DNA of 64,000 bases from Pseudomonadales bacterium (GTDB lineage Bacteria; Pseudomonadota; Gammaproteobacteria; Pseudomonadales; Azotimanducaceae): the NCBI GenBank assembly GCA_028285415.1, contig JANQPF010000027.1, positions 62,001-126,000 on the forward strand, read 5' to 3'. This document shows positions 44,169-54,500 of this stretch, one piece after another. The translations under genes were made by a program, and so were the position numbers. A model generated the notes under the pieces. That model saw nothing but the letters and a program-made list of their open reading frames with translations. It made no database searches and was not told where the DNA came from. Position 1 is the stretch's first letter. Each line of letters starts with the position of its first letter.

Positions 44169-44830
44169 ACACGGTTCGACAACTCGCCTTCCTCTCAGCA
44201 CTTCTCGGCACATTGAGCGGATGCGTGACCGCTACGGTGCAGCAGGTTCGCCAGACCGAGACGGCCATGGCCGAGGGCGACTCCATCGTGGTGCTTGGCC
44301 GCCGCAACCGGCCGAGCCAGGCCGAAGCGGAGCTCGACTTCATCGATTGTGTATCGCGCAACATTGCCGGTGGCAACGACGGCCTGCAGGTCATCACCGA
44401 GCAGGAGTTCATGGATGCCATGTTCCCCTGGTTCGAACCGCGCACGGCACCATTGAATACCACCGATCTGCCAGGCCTGTTGCAGGAACCCCTGCTGGCC
44501 AGCCGTCTGCGCGAAATTGGTTTGAAGTATCTGGTCTGGGTGGAAGGCTCTACCAAACGCACCGCCCAGGCCGGTACCCTGTCCTGCACCTTGACGGCTG
44601 CCGGCGGCGGCTGTTTCGGGTTCCTGAGCTGGGAGAACGACTCGAGCTACGAAGCGTCCGTATGGGATGCGCATACAGCCAAAACCGCCGGTCGGGTCAG
44701 CTCGGATGCTGCCGGGACCAGCTACATGCCGGCACTGGTCGTGCCCATTCCACTCATCGCCCGGGTGCAGAATTCAGCCTGTGCCAGCATGGCTACACAG
44801 TTAAAAGATTTTGTGCAAAATAGCTCGTAA
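44165..44830 (+). CDS. lipoprotein, last gene of the ExbB/VWA operon
   Basis: A 221-residue lipoprotein with lipobox LSGC (~residue 20). The mature part includes an alpha/beta segment (GDSIVVLGRRNRPSQAEAELDFIDCVSRNI, LREIGLKYLVWVEGSTKR) and a Gly/Cys-rich loop (LTAAGGGCFGFLSWENDSS). The Cys residues could form periplasmic disulfides. The pattern resembles lipoproteins that sense or bind a ligand through a small alpha/beta domain, but I cannot name a family. It overlaps the previous gene by 4 bp and ends 7 bp from the convergent methyltransferase; no terminator hairpin is visible. Confidence 0.8.
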   Translation: MNTVRQLAFLSALLGTLSGCVTATVQQVRQTETAMAEGDSIVVLGRRNRPSQAEAELDFIDCVSRNIAGGNDGLQVITEQEFMDAMFPWFEPRTAPLNTTDLPGLLQEPLLASRLREIGLKYLVWVEGSTKRTAQAGTLSCTLTAAGGGCFGFLSWENDSSYEASVWDAHTAKTAGRVSSDAAGTSYMPALVVPIPLIARVQNSACASMATQLKDFVQNSS

Positions 44831-44837
44831 GTAACTG

Positions 44838-45467
44838 TTATTTAGCACGAATATCGATCACTTCCCCCTCGAACCGCTCCGGCTCGATCGCATACCATTC
44901 CTGCAGGCGGGCATCATGTTTCTGCGCCATCATGTCGCAGAACTCATAGAAGGTCGGCCGTCCCGGGTCGGTGATGATCACCCGCTTGACCCCCGCTGAC
45001 AGGGCACGATTGACCAGTCGGGCCAGCGGTTTCACCAGCGAATCCCAGAAACAGATGTCGCTGCCGATGAGATACTGCTGATCCGCCAGATCCGCTTTTT
45101 TGAGCTTCGTAAAGTCCGCTTTGCGGGTTTTGACGTTGACCGCGTTCAACTCGGCCAGCACGTCGACAAACGGAAAAACCGCGCTGTCGAGATCAACCGC
45201 CGTCATTTTGGCTTTGAATTCGCGCGCGCAGAAGACTGAAGCCGGGCCCCAGCCGCACCCTACTTCCATGCCTTTCACCCCGCGGCGAATGCCGTTGTGT
45301 GTCAGATAGTCCATCAGCACGAAACTCGAACCCCAGGTGCGATGGCCGTGTATCGACGGCTGATAGCGTTTGCGCAATGTCTTGATGAGACGATGTTTCG
45401 TATTCAGCAGGTAAATGCCGTAGGCGTACTCCACGTTGGCTTCAGGTACGCGCTGTAGACGGGGCAT
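44838..45467 (-). CDS. SAM-dependent methyltransferase (METTL21/Nnt1-like)
   Basis: A 209-residue seven-strand methyltransferase. The N-terminal YQPSIHGHRTWGSSFVLMDYL and the SAM-binding VGCGWGPASVFCA resemble protein-lysine methyltransferases of the METTL21/Nnt1 type. AVDLDSAVFPFVDV is motif II, and IGSDICFWDSLVKPLARLV holds the D-I-C-[FY]-W stretch near the active site. The substrate is unknown, perhaps a protein. It is divergent from the suf operon, across 238 bp that contain the suf control region. Confidence 0.82.
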   Translation of the reverse strand: MPRLQRVPEANVEYAYGIYLLNTKHRLIKTLRKRYQPSIHGHRTWGSSFVLMDYLTHNGIRRGVKGMEVGCGWGPASVFCAREFKAKMTAVDLDSAVFPFVDVLAELNAVNVKTRKADFTKLKKADLADQQYLIGSDICFWDSLVKPLARLVNRALSAGVKRVIITDPGRPTFYEFCDMMAQKHDARLQEWYAIEPERFEGEVIDIRAK

Positions 45468-45533
45468 TCGTGCTCCTTGGTCATGAGAAAGGTTTTTTCC
45501 TGGCGGGCACCGGAGGTAGAGTTGGATCTCAGA

Positions 45534-45558
45534 ATACCCGACTGTTTTACTTGGTTAT
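45534..45558 (+). promoter_or_regulatory. IscR type-1-like binding site upstream of suf
   Basis: A 25-bp site reading ATACCCGACT, five bases (GTTTT), then ACTTGGTTAT. It fits the E. coli type-1 IscR consensus (ATASYYGACT, RWWWY, AGTCRRSTAT) at all positions of the left half and spacer, with three mismatches in the right half. It overlaps the -35 region of the predicted suf promoter, the place expected for Fe-S-dependent repression. No Rrf2 regulator gene precedes sufB, so the regulator must be encoded elsewhere. Confidence 0.65.
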
Positions 45559-45574
45559 TAAGTCGGAGTAAAAT
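45546..45574 (+). promoter_or_regulatory. predicted sigma-70 promoter of the suf operon
   Basis: TTTACT at 45546-45551 and TAAAAT at 45569-45574 are spaced by 17 bp, giving a start near 45581 and a leader of about 125 bases. The -35 lies inside the IscR-like box. Confidence 0.5.
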
Positions 45575-45705
45575 TGCGGTTTGCCACGCGCTGTTCGCGC
45601 ACCCTACAGAAAGGGCTGTACACAAACTAGTGCCGCGACGCCCTTTACGCTGCATTTACAGCGGCTGGACGAAAATAGACGCGGAAATCAAGACAGAGGT
45701 TGAGT

Positions 45706-47168
<1,463 letters not shown>

Positions 47169-47172
<4 letters not shown>

Positions 47173-47912
47173 GCCTCCTCAGCGTCAGCAACCTGCGCGC
47201 AGAAGTTGCGGGCAAGGCAATTCTCAACGGTCTCAATCTCGAAGTGCAGCCCGGCGAGGTACACGCCATCATGGGTCCCAATGGCTCAGGCAAATCGACG
47301 CTCGCCAACGTGCTGGCCGGCCGGCCGGGCTACGAAGTCATCGACGGTGACATACGCCTGGACGGCAGCGACATTGGCGAGCTCGAACCTCACGAGCGTG
47401 CGCACGCAGGCGTTTTTCTCGCCTTTCAGTACCCGGTGGAGATTCCCGGCGTCAGCAACATGGAATTTCTAAAGGCGTCTGCCGACTCTCTGGCCCATGC
47501 CCGTGGTGAAGATCAACCCAATGCGGCAGCTTTCATCAAACAGGTACGGGAGCTTGCAGCATCCCTGGATCTCAATCCGGAGTTCCTGAAGCGCGGCGTC
47601 AACGAAGGTTTCTCGGGCGGTGAAAAGAAGCGCAACGAAATTCTGCAGCTGCTCCTGTTGAACCCCCGCCTGGCCGTGCTCGACGAGACCGATTCCGGTC
47701 TCGACATCGATGCGCTGCAGGTAGTTGCAGAAGGTGTGAACACCTACCGCGGGGAAGAGAACGGCGTGGTGCTGATCACACACTATCAGCGCCTCCTCGA
47801 CTACATCGTGCCCGACTACGTCCACGTGCTCTCGGAAGGACGTATCGTGCAGTCCGGTGACAAAAACCTCGCGCTGAAGCTGGAAGAGAAAGGTTACGCA
47901 TGGGTGACTTGA
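47169..47912 (+). CDS. sufC: Fe-S assembly ATPase SufC
   Basis: A 247-residue ABC-type ATPase without membrane domain. Walker A is GPNGSGKST, the signature [17 protein letters not shown], Walker [17 protein letters not shown], and the switch His is in [13 protein letters not shown]. It drives conformational change of SufBC2D during cluster assembly. It overlaps sufB by 4 bp and sufD by 13 bp. Confidence 0.98.
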
Positions 47913-48997
47913 GCCTCACTGCCCTGCTGCCTTCCAGCCTGCCGAGCTGGCTGGGATTATCTGCGGCCGAACTGCCCGATGCGCTGCAGCAGTCGCTCGA
48001 TTCGAAAAGCCACCGGGAACGCTGGAAGTACACAAAACCTGGTTTGGTGCTCGAACTCCTGGAGACGGCAGGTGCGGCGCCGCAATGGCGCAACCTCCCG
48101 GATGGCGTCGCCACAGCCGTCGTCGCAACCGACAGCGCTGACGTTGGTGACTTTGCGCCGCATGTTGCAACCGCCCCGGAAGCCATTCTCAATCTCTGCA
48201 GACAACAACAGCTGCTCGTCATTGACGTCGACCAGCCGGTTGCCGAGCCGATGGTAATCGAATACGGCGAGTCCAGTCTGCCGGTGCTGCTGCGCCTCAG
48301 CAGCAACGCGGAGCTCACGCTCGTCGAGCTGACCAACGCAGATGTCGACGTGCACCAGTCACTCTGGGTTGAACTGCAGCCCGGCAGTCACCTGAACCAC
48401 ACGCGGCAGGCTTTCGGCGGCGGCAGCCACTGGCAACATCTATACGTGCACCAGGCTCGTGACAGCCACTACACGTTGCACAACCATTGCGCGGGCGCGG
48501 CCCTCCGGCGGCAGGACGTGCATATCGTATCCGCCGCTGAAGGCAGTGATACGACGATCATGAGCGCCGCATTCCTCCCGGAGCGGACGCATCTCGACCT
48601 GCAGCTCACCATGGAGCATCGTGCTCCGAGAGCGACGAGCCGTCAGCGCATTCACAACATTGCTGCGGATCGAGCCAAAGCCACCTGCAACGGCCGCATT
48701 CACATACACGCCAACGCCGCTGGCGTCGATGCGGAGCTGAACAACCGGAACCTCACGCTCGGGGACTCTGCCGTCATCAACAGCAAACCCGAGCTCGAGA
48801 TCTACACCGACGACGTCAAGTGCGCACATGGCGCAACGGTCGGACAGCTTGACGCAGATCATCTCTTCTATTGCGCCGGTCGTGGCATTGATGCGCTGCA
48901 CGCCCGGCGGCTTCTCAGCCAGGCGTTTCTTGCAACCTGCGCGCAGGGGCCTCGAGCGGAAGACAGCCAGAGCCGGTTTGCGGAGTATCTGACGTGA
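47900..48997 (+). CDS. sufD: Fe-S assembly protein SufD
   Basis: A 365-residue SufB paralogue. The N-terminal region is short and helical, followed by the beta-helix core (NHCAGAALRRQDVHIVSAAEGSDTT), GRIHIHANAAGVDAELNNRNLTLGDSAVINSKPELEIY and the C-terminal CAHGATVGQLDADHLFYCAGRGID, with the Cys and His residues of SufD. It pairs with SufB and helps with iron entry. It overlaps sufC and sufS (GTGA). Confidence 0.96.
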   Translation: MGDLSLTALLPSSLPSWLGLSAAELPDALQQSLDSKSHRERWKYTKPGLVLELLETAGAAPQWRNLPDGVATAVVATDSADVGDFAPHVATAPEAILNLCRQQQLLVIDVDQPVAEPMVIEYGESSLPVLLRLSSNAELTLVELTNADVDVHQSLWVELQPGSHLNHTRQAFGGGSHWQHLYVHQARDSHYTLHNHCAGAALRRQDVHIVSAAEGSDTTIMSAAFLPERTHLDLQLTMEHRAPRATSRQRIHNIAADRAKATCNGRIHIHANAAGVDAELNNRNLTLGDSAVINSKPELEIYTDDVKCAHGATVGQLDADHLFYCAGRGIDALHARRLLSQAFLATCAQGPRAEDSQSRFAEYLT

Positions 48998-50196
48998 GCG
49001 CCATTCGCGCCGACTTTCCGATTCTCGAGCGCGTGCATCGTGACGCGCCGCTCGTTTATCTGGACAACGCGGCGACCACCCAGAAACCGGTGGCAGTGAT
49101 CGACGCCATTGCCGACTACTATCGCCTGCACAATGCCAACGTGCACCGCGCCGCCTATGTGCTCGCGGAAGAGGCAACTACGTTGATGGAAGACGCGCGC
49201 ACCGCATGCCAGGCGTTCATCGGCGCCCGGGAGCGGGCGGAAATTGTCTTCACCCGTGGTACCACCGAAGCGATCAACCTGGTGGCGAACGGTTTGTCAT
49301 CCGTCTGTGAGCCAGGCGATGAAATTCTGCTCACTGAGCTCGAGCATCATTCGAACATCGTGCCGTGGCAAATGTTGGCCGAGCGCAGCGGCGCCGTGAT
49401 AAGAGCGGTCAAGGTGCGCGCGGACGGCGAGCTCGATCTCGAGGATTTCTACGCGAAGCTCACCGACAAAACCCGGATCTTTGCCTGCAACCACGTTTCG
49501 AATGCGCTGGGTACGGTCAACCCGGCAGCGGAGCTGGTACAGGCCGCACGCGACGCAGGAGCCATCACCGTCGTGGACGGCGCACAGGCTGTATTGCATA
49601 AGCACGTCGACGTTGCGGCGCTCGACTGTGACTTTTACGCGTTCTCCGGGCACAAAATGTACGGCCCGACGGGCATTGGCGTGCTGTACGGTAAGCTCGA
49701 CCGTCTCGAGGCATTGCCACCCTGGCAGGGTGGCGGCGAAATGATCGAAACCGTTACGTTGAGCGGGAGCACGTATCAGCGGCCGCCCTACAAGTTCGAA
49801 GCCGGCACGCCCCATATTGCCGGCGCTATTGGACTTGGCGCGGCCGTCAGCTATCTGAACGACATTTCGCGGGACGAGCTTGTCGCCGCAGAAAACGAGC
49901 TGGTTGCAAAAACGCTCAGCCAGCTGCGGCAGATCCCCGGCTTTCGCCTGGTCGGCGAGCCCGCAGAGCGATCGGCGGTGATCTCTTTTCTGATCGACGG
50001 CGCTCACCCGCAGGATGTCGGTACCTTGCTCGACCAGCAGGGTGTTGCCGTACGCACCGGACATCACTGCGCCATGCCGCTGATGCAGGCGCTCGGCATC
50101 CCCGGTACAGTGCGCGCGTCCTTCAGCCTGTACAACAACGCCGAAGACGCTGACCGCCTGGTGCGGGCCGTCGACAAAGCAACTACTTTTCTTTAG
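48994..50196 (+). CDS. sufS: cysteine desulfurase SufS
   Basis: A 400-residue PLP enzyme taking sulfur from cysteine. It has YLDNAATTQKP, the SELEHHSN-like region TELEHHSNIVPWQ, the PLP Lys in FSGHKMYGPTGIGVLYG, and active-site Cys in RTGHHCAMPLM. That is the type II group that works with SufE, found at the end of this operon. It starts with GTG overlapping the sufD stop. Confidence 0.97.
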   Translation: MSAIRADFPILERVHRDAPLVYLDNAATTQKPVAVIDAIADYYRLHNANVHRAAYVLAEEATTLMEDARTACQAFIGARERAEIVFTRGTTEAINLVANGLSSVCEPGDEILLTELEHHSNIVPWQMLAERSGAVIRAVKVRADGELDLEDFYAKLTDKTRIFACNHVSNALGTVNPAAELVQAARDAGAITVVDGAQAVLHKHVDVAALDCDFYAFSGHKMYGPTGIGVLYGKLDRLEALPPWQGGGEMIETVTLSGSTYQRPPYKFEAGTPHIAGAIGLGAAVSYLNDISRDELVAAENELVAKTLSQLRQIPGFRLVGEPAERSAVISFLIDGAHPQDVGTLLDQQGVAVRTGHHCAMPLMQALGIPGTVRASFSLYNNAEDADRLVRAVDKATTFL

Positions 50197-50206
50197 AGGC
50201 CGGATC

Positions 50207-50614
50207 ATGATGCAGACTTCCGAAAACGCCACGATCAGTCTGACCGACGCCGCCAGCGTGCACGTGCAGCGTCAGCTTGCGCAAACCCAGTGCAGCTACC
50301 TGCGCCTGGGCCTGAAGGAAAGCGGTTGCAACGGTTTCATGTACATGCTGGACTTCCTCGAGTCTCCCGCGGACGACGATATCTGCTTCGAATTCGAGCA
50401 GGACGTCCGGATCTGCGTCAGTCGCAACGATCTGGACATGGTGAGCGGCACGGAAGTCGACATGATCACAGAAGGATTGAACTCGGCCCTCGTATTCAAG
50501 AATCCCAACGCAACGAGCTACTGTGGCTGTGGTGAAAGTTTTGCCGTCAACGGCGATCCAGCGTCCCGCGGCATCGATCCGGGCGACCTTGCGACGGACG
50601 TCGGCGCGTCTTAA
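50207..50614 (+). CDS. A-type Fe-S carrier protein (SufA/IscA/ErpA family)
   Basis: A 135-residue carrier that takes clusters from SufBCD to target proteins. The three Cys are in KESGCNGFMY and SYCGCGESF. Normally the family ends at or near CGCGESF; this protein has about 23 further polar residues. It lies 10 bp after sufS with AGAGG upstream. Position suggests SufA, but the sequence could equally be an ErpA/IscA-type, so I leave the symbol open. Confidence 0.92.
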   Translation: MMQTSENATISLTDAASVHVQRQLAQTQCSYLRLGLKESGCNGFMYMLDFLESPADDDICFEFEQDVRICVSRNDLDMVSGTEVDMITEGLNSALVFKNPNATSYCGCGESFAVNGDPASRGIDPGDLATDVGAS

Positions 50615-50616
50615 TC

Positions 50617-51144
50617 GTGGAACGGCGTATCGTGACAACCCACCGGGAATGTGAAGCCCGGCTGGTACCGACCGGTGACGTCATCACCATTCCGGCGGGT
50701 GCTTTCGTAACGCTCACACAAAGTCTCGGCGGCACCTTCACGATTGTCATCGAAGGCAACATGGCTCGTATTGCAGGCAGCGACGCCGATGCGCTCGGAT
50801 TGACGCCTGAAGTGCTGACGTTCGAACCTGCCGGCGCTCCGGATGAGGTGAATGCAGATCATGTCGAGCAGGCGCTGAGCTCCGTTTACGATCCCGAGAT
50901 ACCGGTGAACATCGTCGAGCTCGGGCTCATCTACGACGTTGCGATCAACGGCGCAACAGTCGACATCAGTATGACGCTGACGGCGCCCGGCTGCGGCATG
51001 GGCCCCGTATTGGTCGAAGAGGTCAAGGAGCGGGTTGCCCAGGTGCCGAACGTGGAAACCGTCAATGTGGAACTCGTTTTTGACCCGCCCTGGTCGCGAG
51101 AAATGATGAGCGAAGCAGCGCAGCTGGAGCTGGGCGTCTTCTGA
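50617..51144 (+). CDS. sufT: Fe-S assembly-associated protein SufT (DUF59)
   Basis: A 175-residue protein with a N-terminal strand-rich domain (GDVITIPAGAFVTLTQSLGGTFTIVIEGNMARIAG) and a C-terminal MIP18/DUF59 domain (~80-175: SVYDPEIPVNIVELGLIYDV, TLTAPGCGMGPVL with the conserved Cys, and VELVFDPPW). This fused form is the SufT of SUF operons, an auxiliary maturation factor. It starts with GTG two bases after the carrier gene; no strong ribosome site is visible. Confidence 0.93.
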   Translation: MERRIVTTHRECEARLVPTGDVITIPAGAFVTLTQSLGGTFTIVIEGNMARIAGSDADALGLTPEVLTFEPAGAPDEVNADHVEQALSSVYDPEIPVNIVELGLIYDVAINGATVDISMTLTAPGCGMGPVLVEEVKERVAQVPNVETVNVELVFDPPWSREMMSEAAQLELGVF

Positions 51145-51145
51145 C

Positions 51146-51553
51146 ATGACGGTCGACGAGCTGAAGGAAACGTTCGGATTCTTTGACGACTGGGAAGACA
51201 AATACCGGTTTGTCATCGACATGGGCAAAGATCTGCCTGATATGCCTGACGCGGACAAGCTCGAGGACAATCTGGTGCGCGGCTGCCAGAGTCAGGTCTG
51301 GTTGACGCACTCCCTCGGTGACGACGGCAAATTATCGCTGCACATCGATAGCGATGCCTTTATCGTGCGTGGTCTAATCAGCATCGTGTTGGCTGCGCTG
51401 GATGGAAAAACTCCGGAAGAGATATTGGGTTACGATGTTGAAGCGCTCTTCGACGAACTCGAACTCTTGACACACCTCTCCCCTACCCGAGGTAACGGAT
51501 TGCGCGCCATGGTTGCCCGTATCCGCCAGATTGCAGAAGCGGAAAGCGTTTAG
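51146..51553 (+). CDS. sufE: sulfur acceptor protein SufE
   Basis: A 135-residue protein accepting persulfide from SufS. The active Cys is in LVRGCQSQVWL on the exposed loop; KYRFVIDMGKDLP and the C-terminal HLSPTRGNGLRAMVARI are conserved. It lies one base after sufT. This closes the sufB-C-D-S-A-T-E set. It is convergent with the large repeat-protein gene, 37 bp away, with only a weak CTCC/GGAG stem in between. Confidence 0.96.
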   Translation: MTVDELKETFGFFDDWEDKYRFVIDMGKDLPDMPDADKLEDNLVRGCQSQVWLTHSLGDDGKLSLHIDSDAFIVRGLISIVLAALDGKTPEEILGYDVEALFDELELLTHLSPTRGNGLRAMVARIRQIAEAESV

Positions 51554-51590
51554 CACTCCAGTCCGTGGACCATAGCGCGCCTGCGGAGTT

Positions 51591-54500
51591 TTATGCAGGA
51601 TTTTCTGAACCTTGAGACTCCAAGGCCTGTTTCTGACTCTCGACCGCCTCGAAGAAAGGTCCATGATCGCCTAACCGCTGCTTTGCCTTCATGAGAATAG
51701 GCTCAGGCACAGACTGCAACCACAGAGAGCGTGGATCAAGATAGAGTGCCTGCGTGGCATACTGTAGCTGCGCATCGGGATCCAGGCAGAATTTGGCGGC
51801 GAGCGCGTATGGCCAGCCGTGGTAGTACTCGACGATCTGCATGTCCTTGGCCCAGTCCAGTGCCATCCCCCGATAGACGTCCTCTCCGGTCTCTTCCCAC
51901 AACATATCCATTGCCTGCGCCGTGAGATACGGCAGGTCATATCTGCTCCTGGTACTTTCGCCACCGGACATAGCGCGTTGCAGATGACCGACGGCAATGT
52001 CTGTATCGCCCGAAAAACCGTATAGCAACGCGAGCCCCAGCTTGTACTCCAAACGATCCGCGAATTGGGACATCGCATTCAGACTATCCTCCAACTTGGA
52101 CAGCTGGTTTGTCTTGTGTGCGGCAAATGCATAGAGATTAATCAAGAAGGGGGATGGCGCTGGTTGTATTGGGGAGCGGTCGTCGATCGCGGCGATCGCA
52201 TCCTCATAACGCCCTTGTACAACGTATTGGTGCGCTTGTGCATAAACTTCGGCGTCAGATTTAAACGTCTTCATGGGTGTACCACCCACAAAGGAGTCGT
52301 CTGTGGAAGATGGGTTTGCCAGCGGTTTGTCGATACCGGCTTGAGCTTTATCGACGGCAACAGCGGGAAGTCGCTGCAAGGGTGACTGCTCGCGCAGAAA
52401 CTCGATGTCGACATCTTCCACGCCGCGGTCCACTGTCAGGCTGCGAACGTAGAAGATGGCTTTAGCGCGCCAGGGCTTGTTCACCGCCTCGAGGTGTTCC
52501 CTTTTCAGCCATCCCACAACACGTTGCTGATCCCATCCGAGGGATCGCTGTGCGGCAAACGCAGGCACCCACGCACGTATGTCGGACTGGTCGGCAACAA
52601 TGTTATCAAATACGTGCAGGACATCATCGGCGCGGTCAATCAGCACCAACAATCCGAGATAATCTCGCAATGCCGGTGCTCCACCATAACGCTGGGCGTG
52701 GTTCTGAGCGGTGCTGATCATACCCAGAAGGTTGCCTTTCATCTGGTGTAACCGCATCTCTGCGATCAGGTTGTAGGCAGACCCGCTTCGATATGCAGTT
52801 GAGATTTCAAAAAATTTCTGGGCAAGATCCGGACGCCCGGACCACATCAAATCAACCCCGATAGCGCCAGCTTGATTGGAATGTTCAATTTGATTGTCGC
52901 TCTGGATCTTCTGGAAAGGAGGATATCTCAGGAAGATTTCGGAGACAGCGTCCAGGTCAGCCGTTTTGCGGACGACATTGGCAAGATCTTCGTATCCTTG
53001 AAATCTGTCTGGCGCATTTTGTACGACGCGCTCGGCAAGTACTTTTGCCGTCTGCAGCTCGCCTTGTTTCTGCATGGAATTCAGGAAAATGGCATCGCGG
53101 TCAGGATGCCCGATAAACCAGTTCTTTAGATCACCCAGCGATTCCTTTCTAGCAAGCCTTCCAGTTACGACATACTCGAAATAGGAGAAATCTAAACTGA
53201 ATCGAGCGAGCGTAAGCTCATCGCTGTGTGGCGTGTCGCGGGTGCTCAAGGGAAAGTCGGCGTCCCAGTTGATTTGATCCGACGCATCAGCGTTCAGATT
53301 GTAGCGCCGCGCATCGCTCGCGAGACTGGTGTTTTCCTGTTCCCAGAACAAGACGCGTTTAAAGTACTCGAGAGCGTTTTCCGTGTGGAAGTTTGTCCGT
53401 ACGTTGTTACTCATACTAACAGCTGAACTGTGGCCGAGCGCTCGAACGTAAGCCGCAGCTGGATGTCCGCTGATTTCCGCGTCTAGATTGTCTGCGTATT
53501 CCAACGTATGTTCAGGTAATCCCTGAAGAAGGGCAAAACGTCGTGCCTTTCTGAGAAGCGTTTCTGTCGCGTGAGCCATCAAGAGATCCAGCAAGTCCAG
53601 CCTTCCGCGTGACTCAAGCTGATTTGTGATTACGGCTTTGCTGTTTCGTTGCAGATACACGCGGTAATGTTTGAAAGGAGCGGTATCGATCCACCATGAG
53701 CCTTGTTTGTTTCCAAGTACTGCGCTCGCTTCAATGTTTTGCATCGTCAATCCATCGACCGGAAATTGCTCGTCGAGGATTTCTTTGATCCAGGTACTGT
53801 CAGGCAGGTCCCACCGATCAGCGCTTCTGAAGTAAGACGACACGAATGGAATCCAAGATTCGTGACCGGCGAGGTACCCGAGGCTTTTCGCCGCATAGTC
53901 TCGCGTGTCTCTATCAAACAACCCAGCCAACCGATGTAGCTCGATGGATAGAAGCAGTTGATTTATCGAGTTTGTCTCTTCCTCGATGCACTTCTCCAGC
54001 TGCGGCAGATTGGATTTTAGAAAGTGTCCATAACACTGAGAAGTCTTGCTGGAACTTGATGAAACCAGCTGGTGAGCGTAAGGCGCCATCCCGAGTTCCA
54101 TGTATGCTCTTGCGCGCAGACTATCTGCGCTCTTCTCGCTCACAACGAACGAGGTTAGAATCTGAAGAGATTGAGCAAAAAAGCCTTCTCTCGTACGTTT
54201 CGAATCGTGCGGCGTAACTGCTCCCAACAGCTGGTAGTAACGTGCCCGCTCAACAGCGGAACCGGTTGCCATGATTGCGGTATCTGCACCTAGCTGGGGC
54301 AGCCACGGGCGATCGGAGTGGCTCACAGTATTTTCCGGGATAGATACCTGGTAGCCCAACCAGGAGCTCAGCTGATGTAAAGCCTGCGTATAAACGACGT
54401 CTGGTGGATTTTCCCAGTCGAAAGGCAGCATCAGTTGTTCGCTCGTACGCGATTTTTGCCACCCTAGAGCCGGGTCTTTTTCGAACTCTACGATCGCTAC

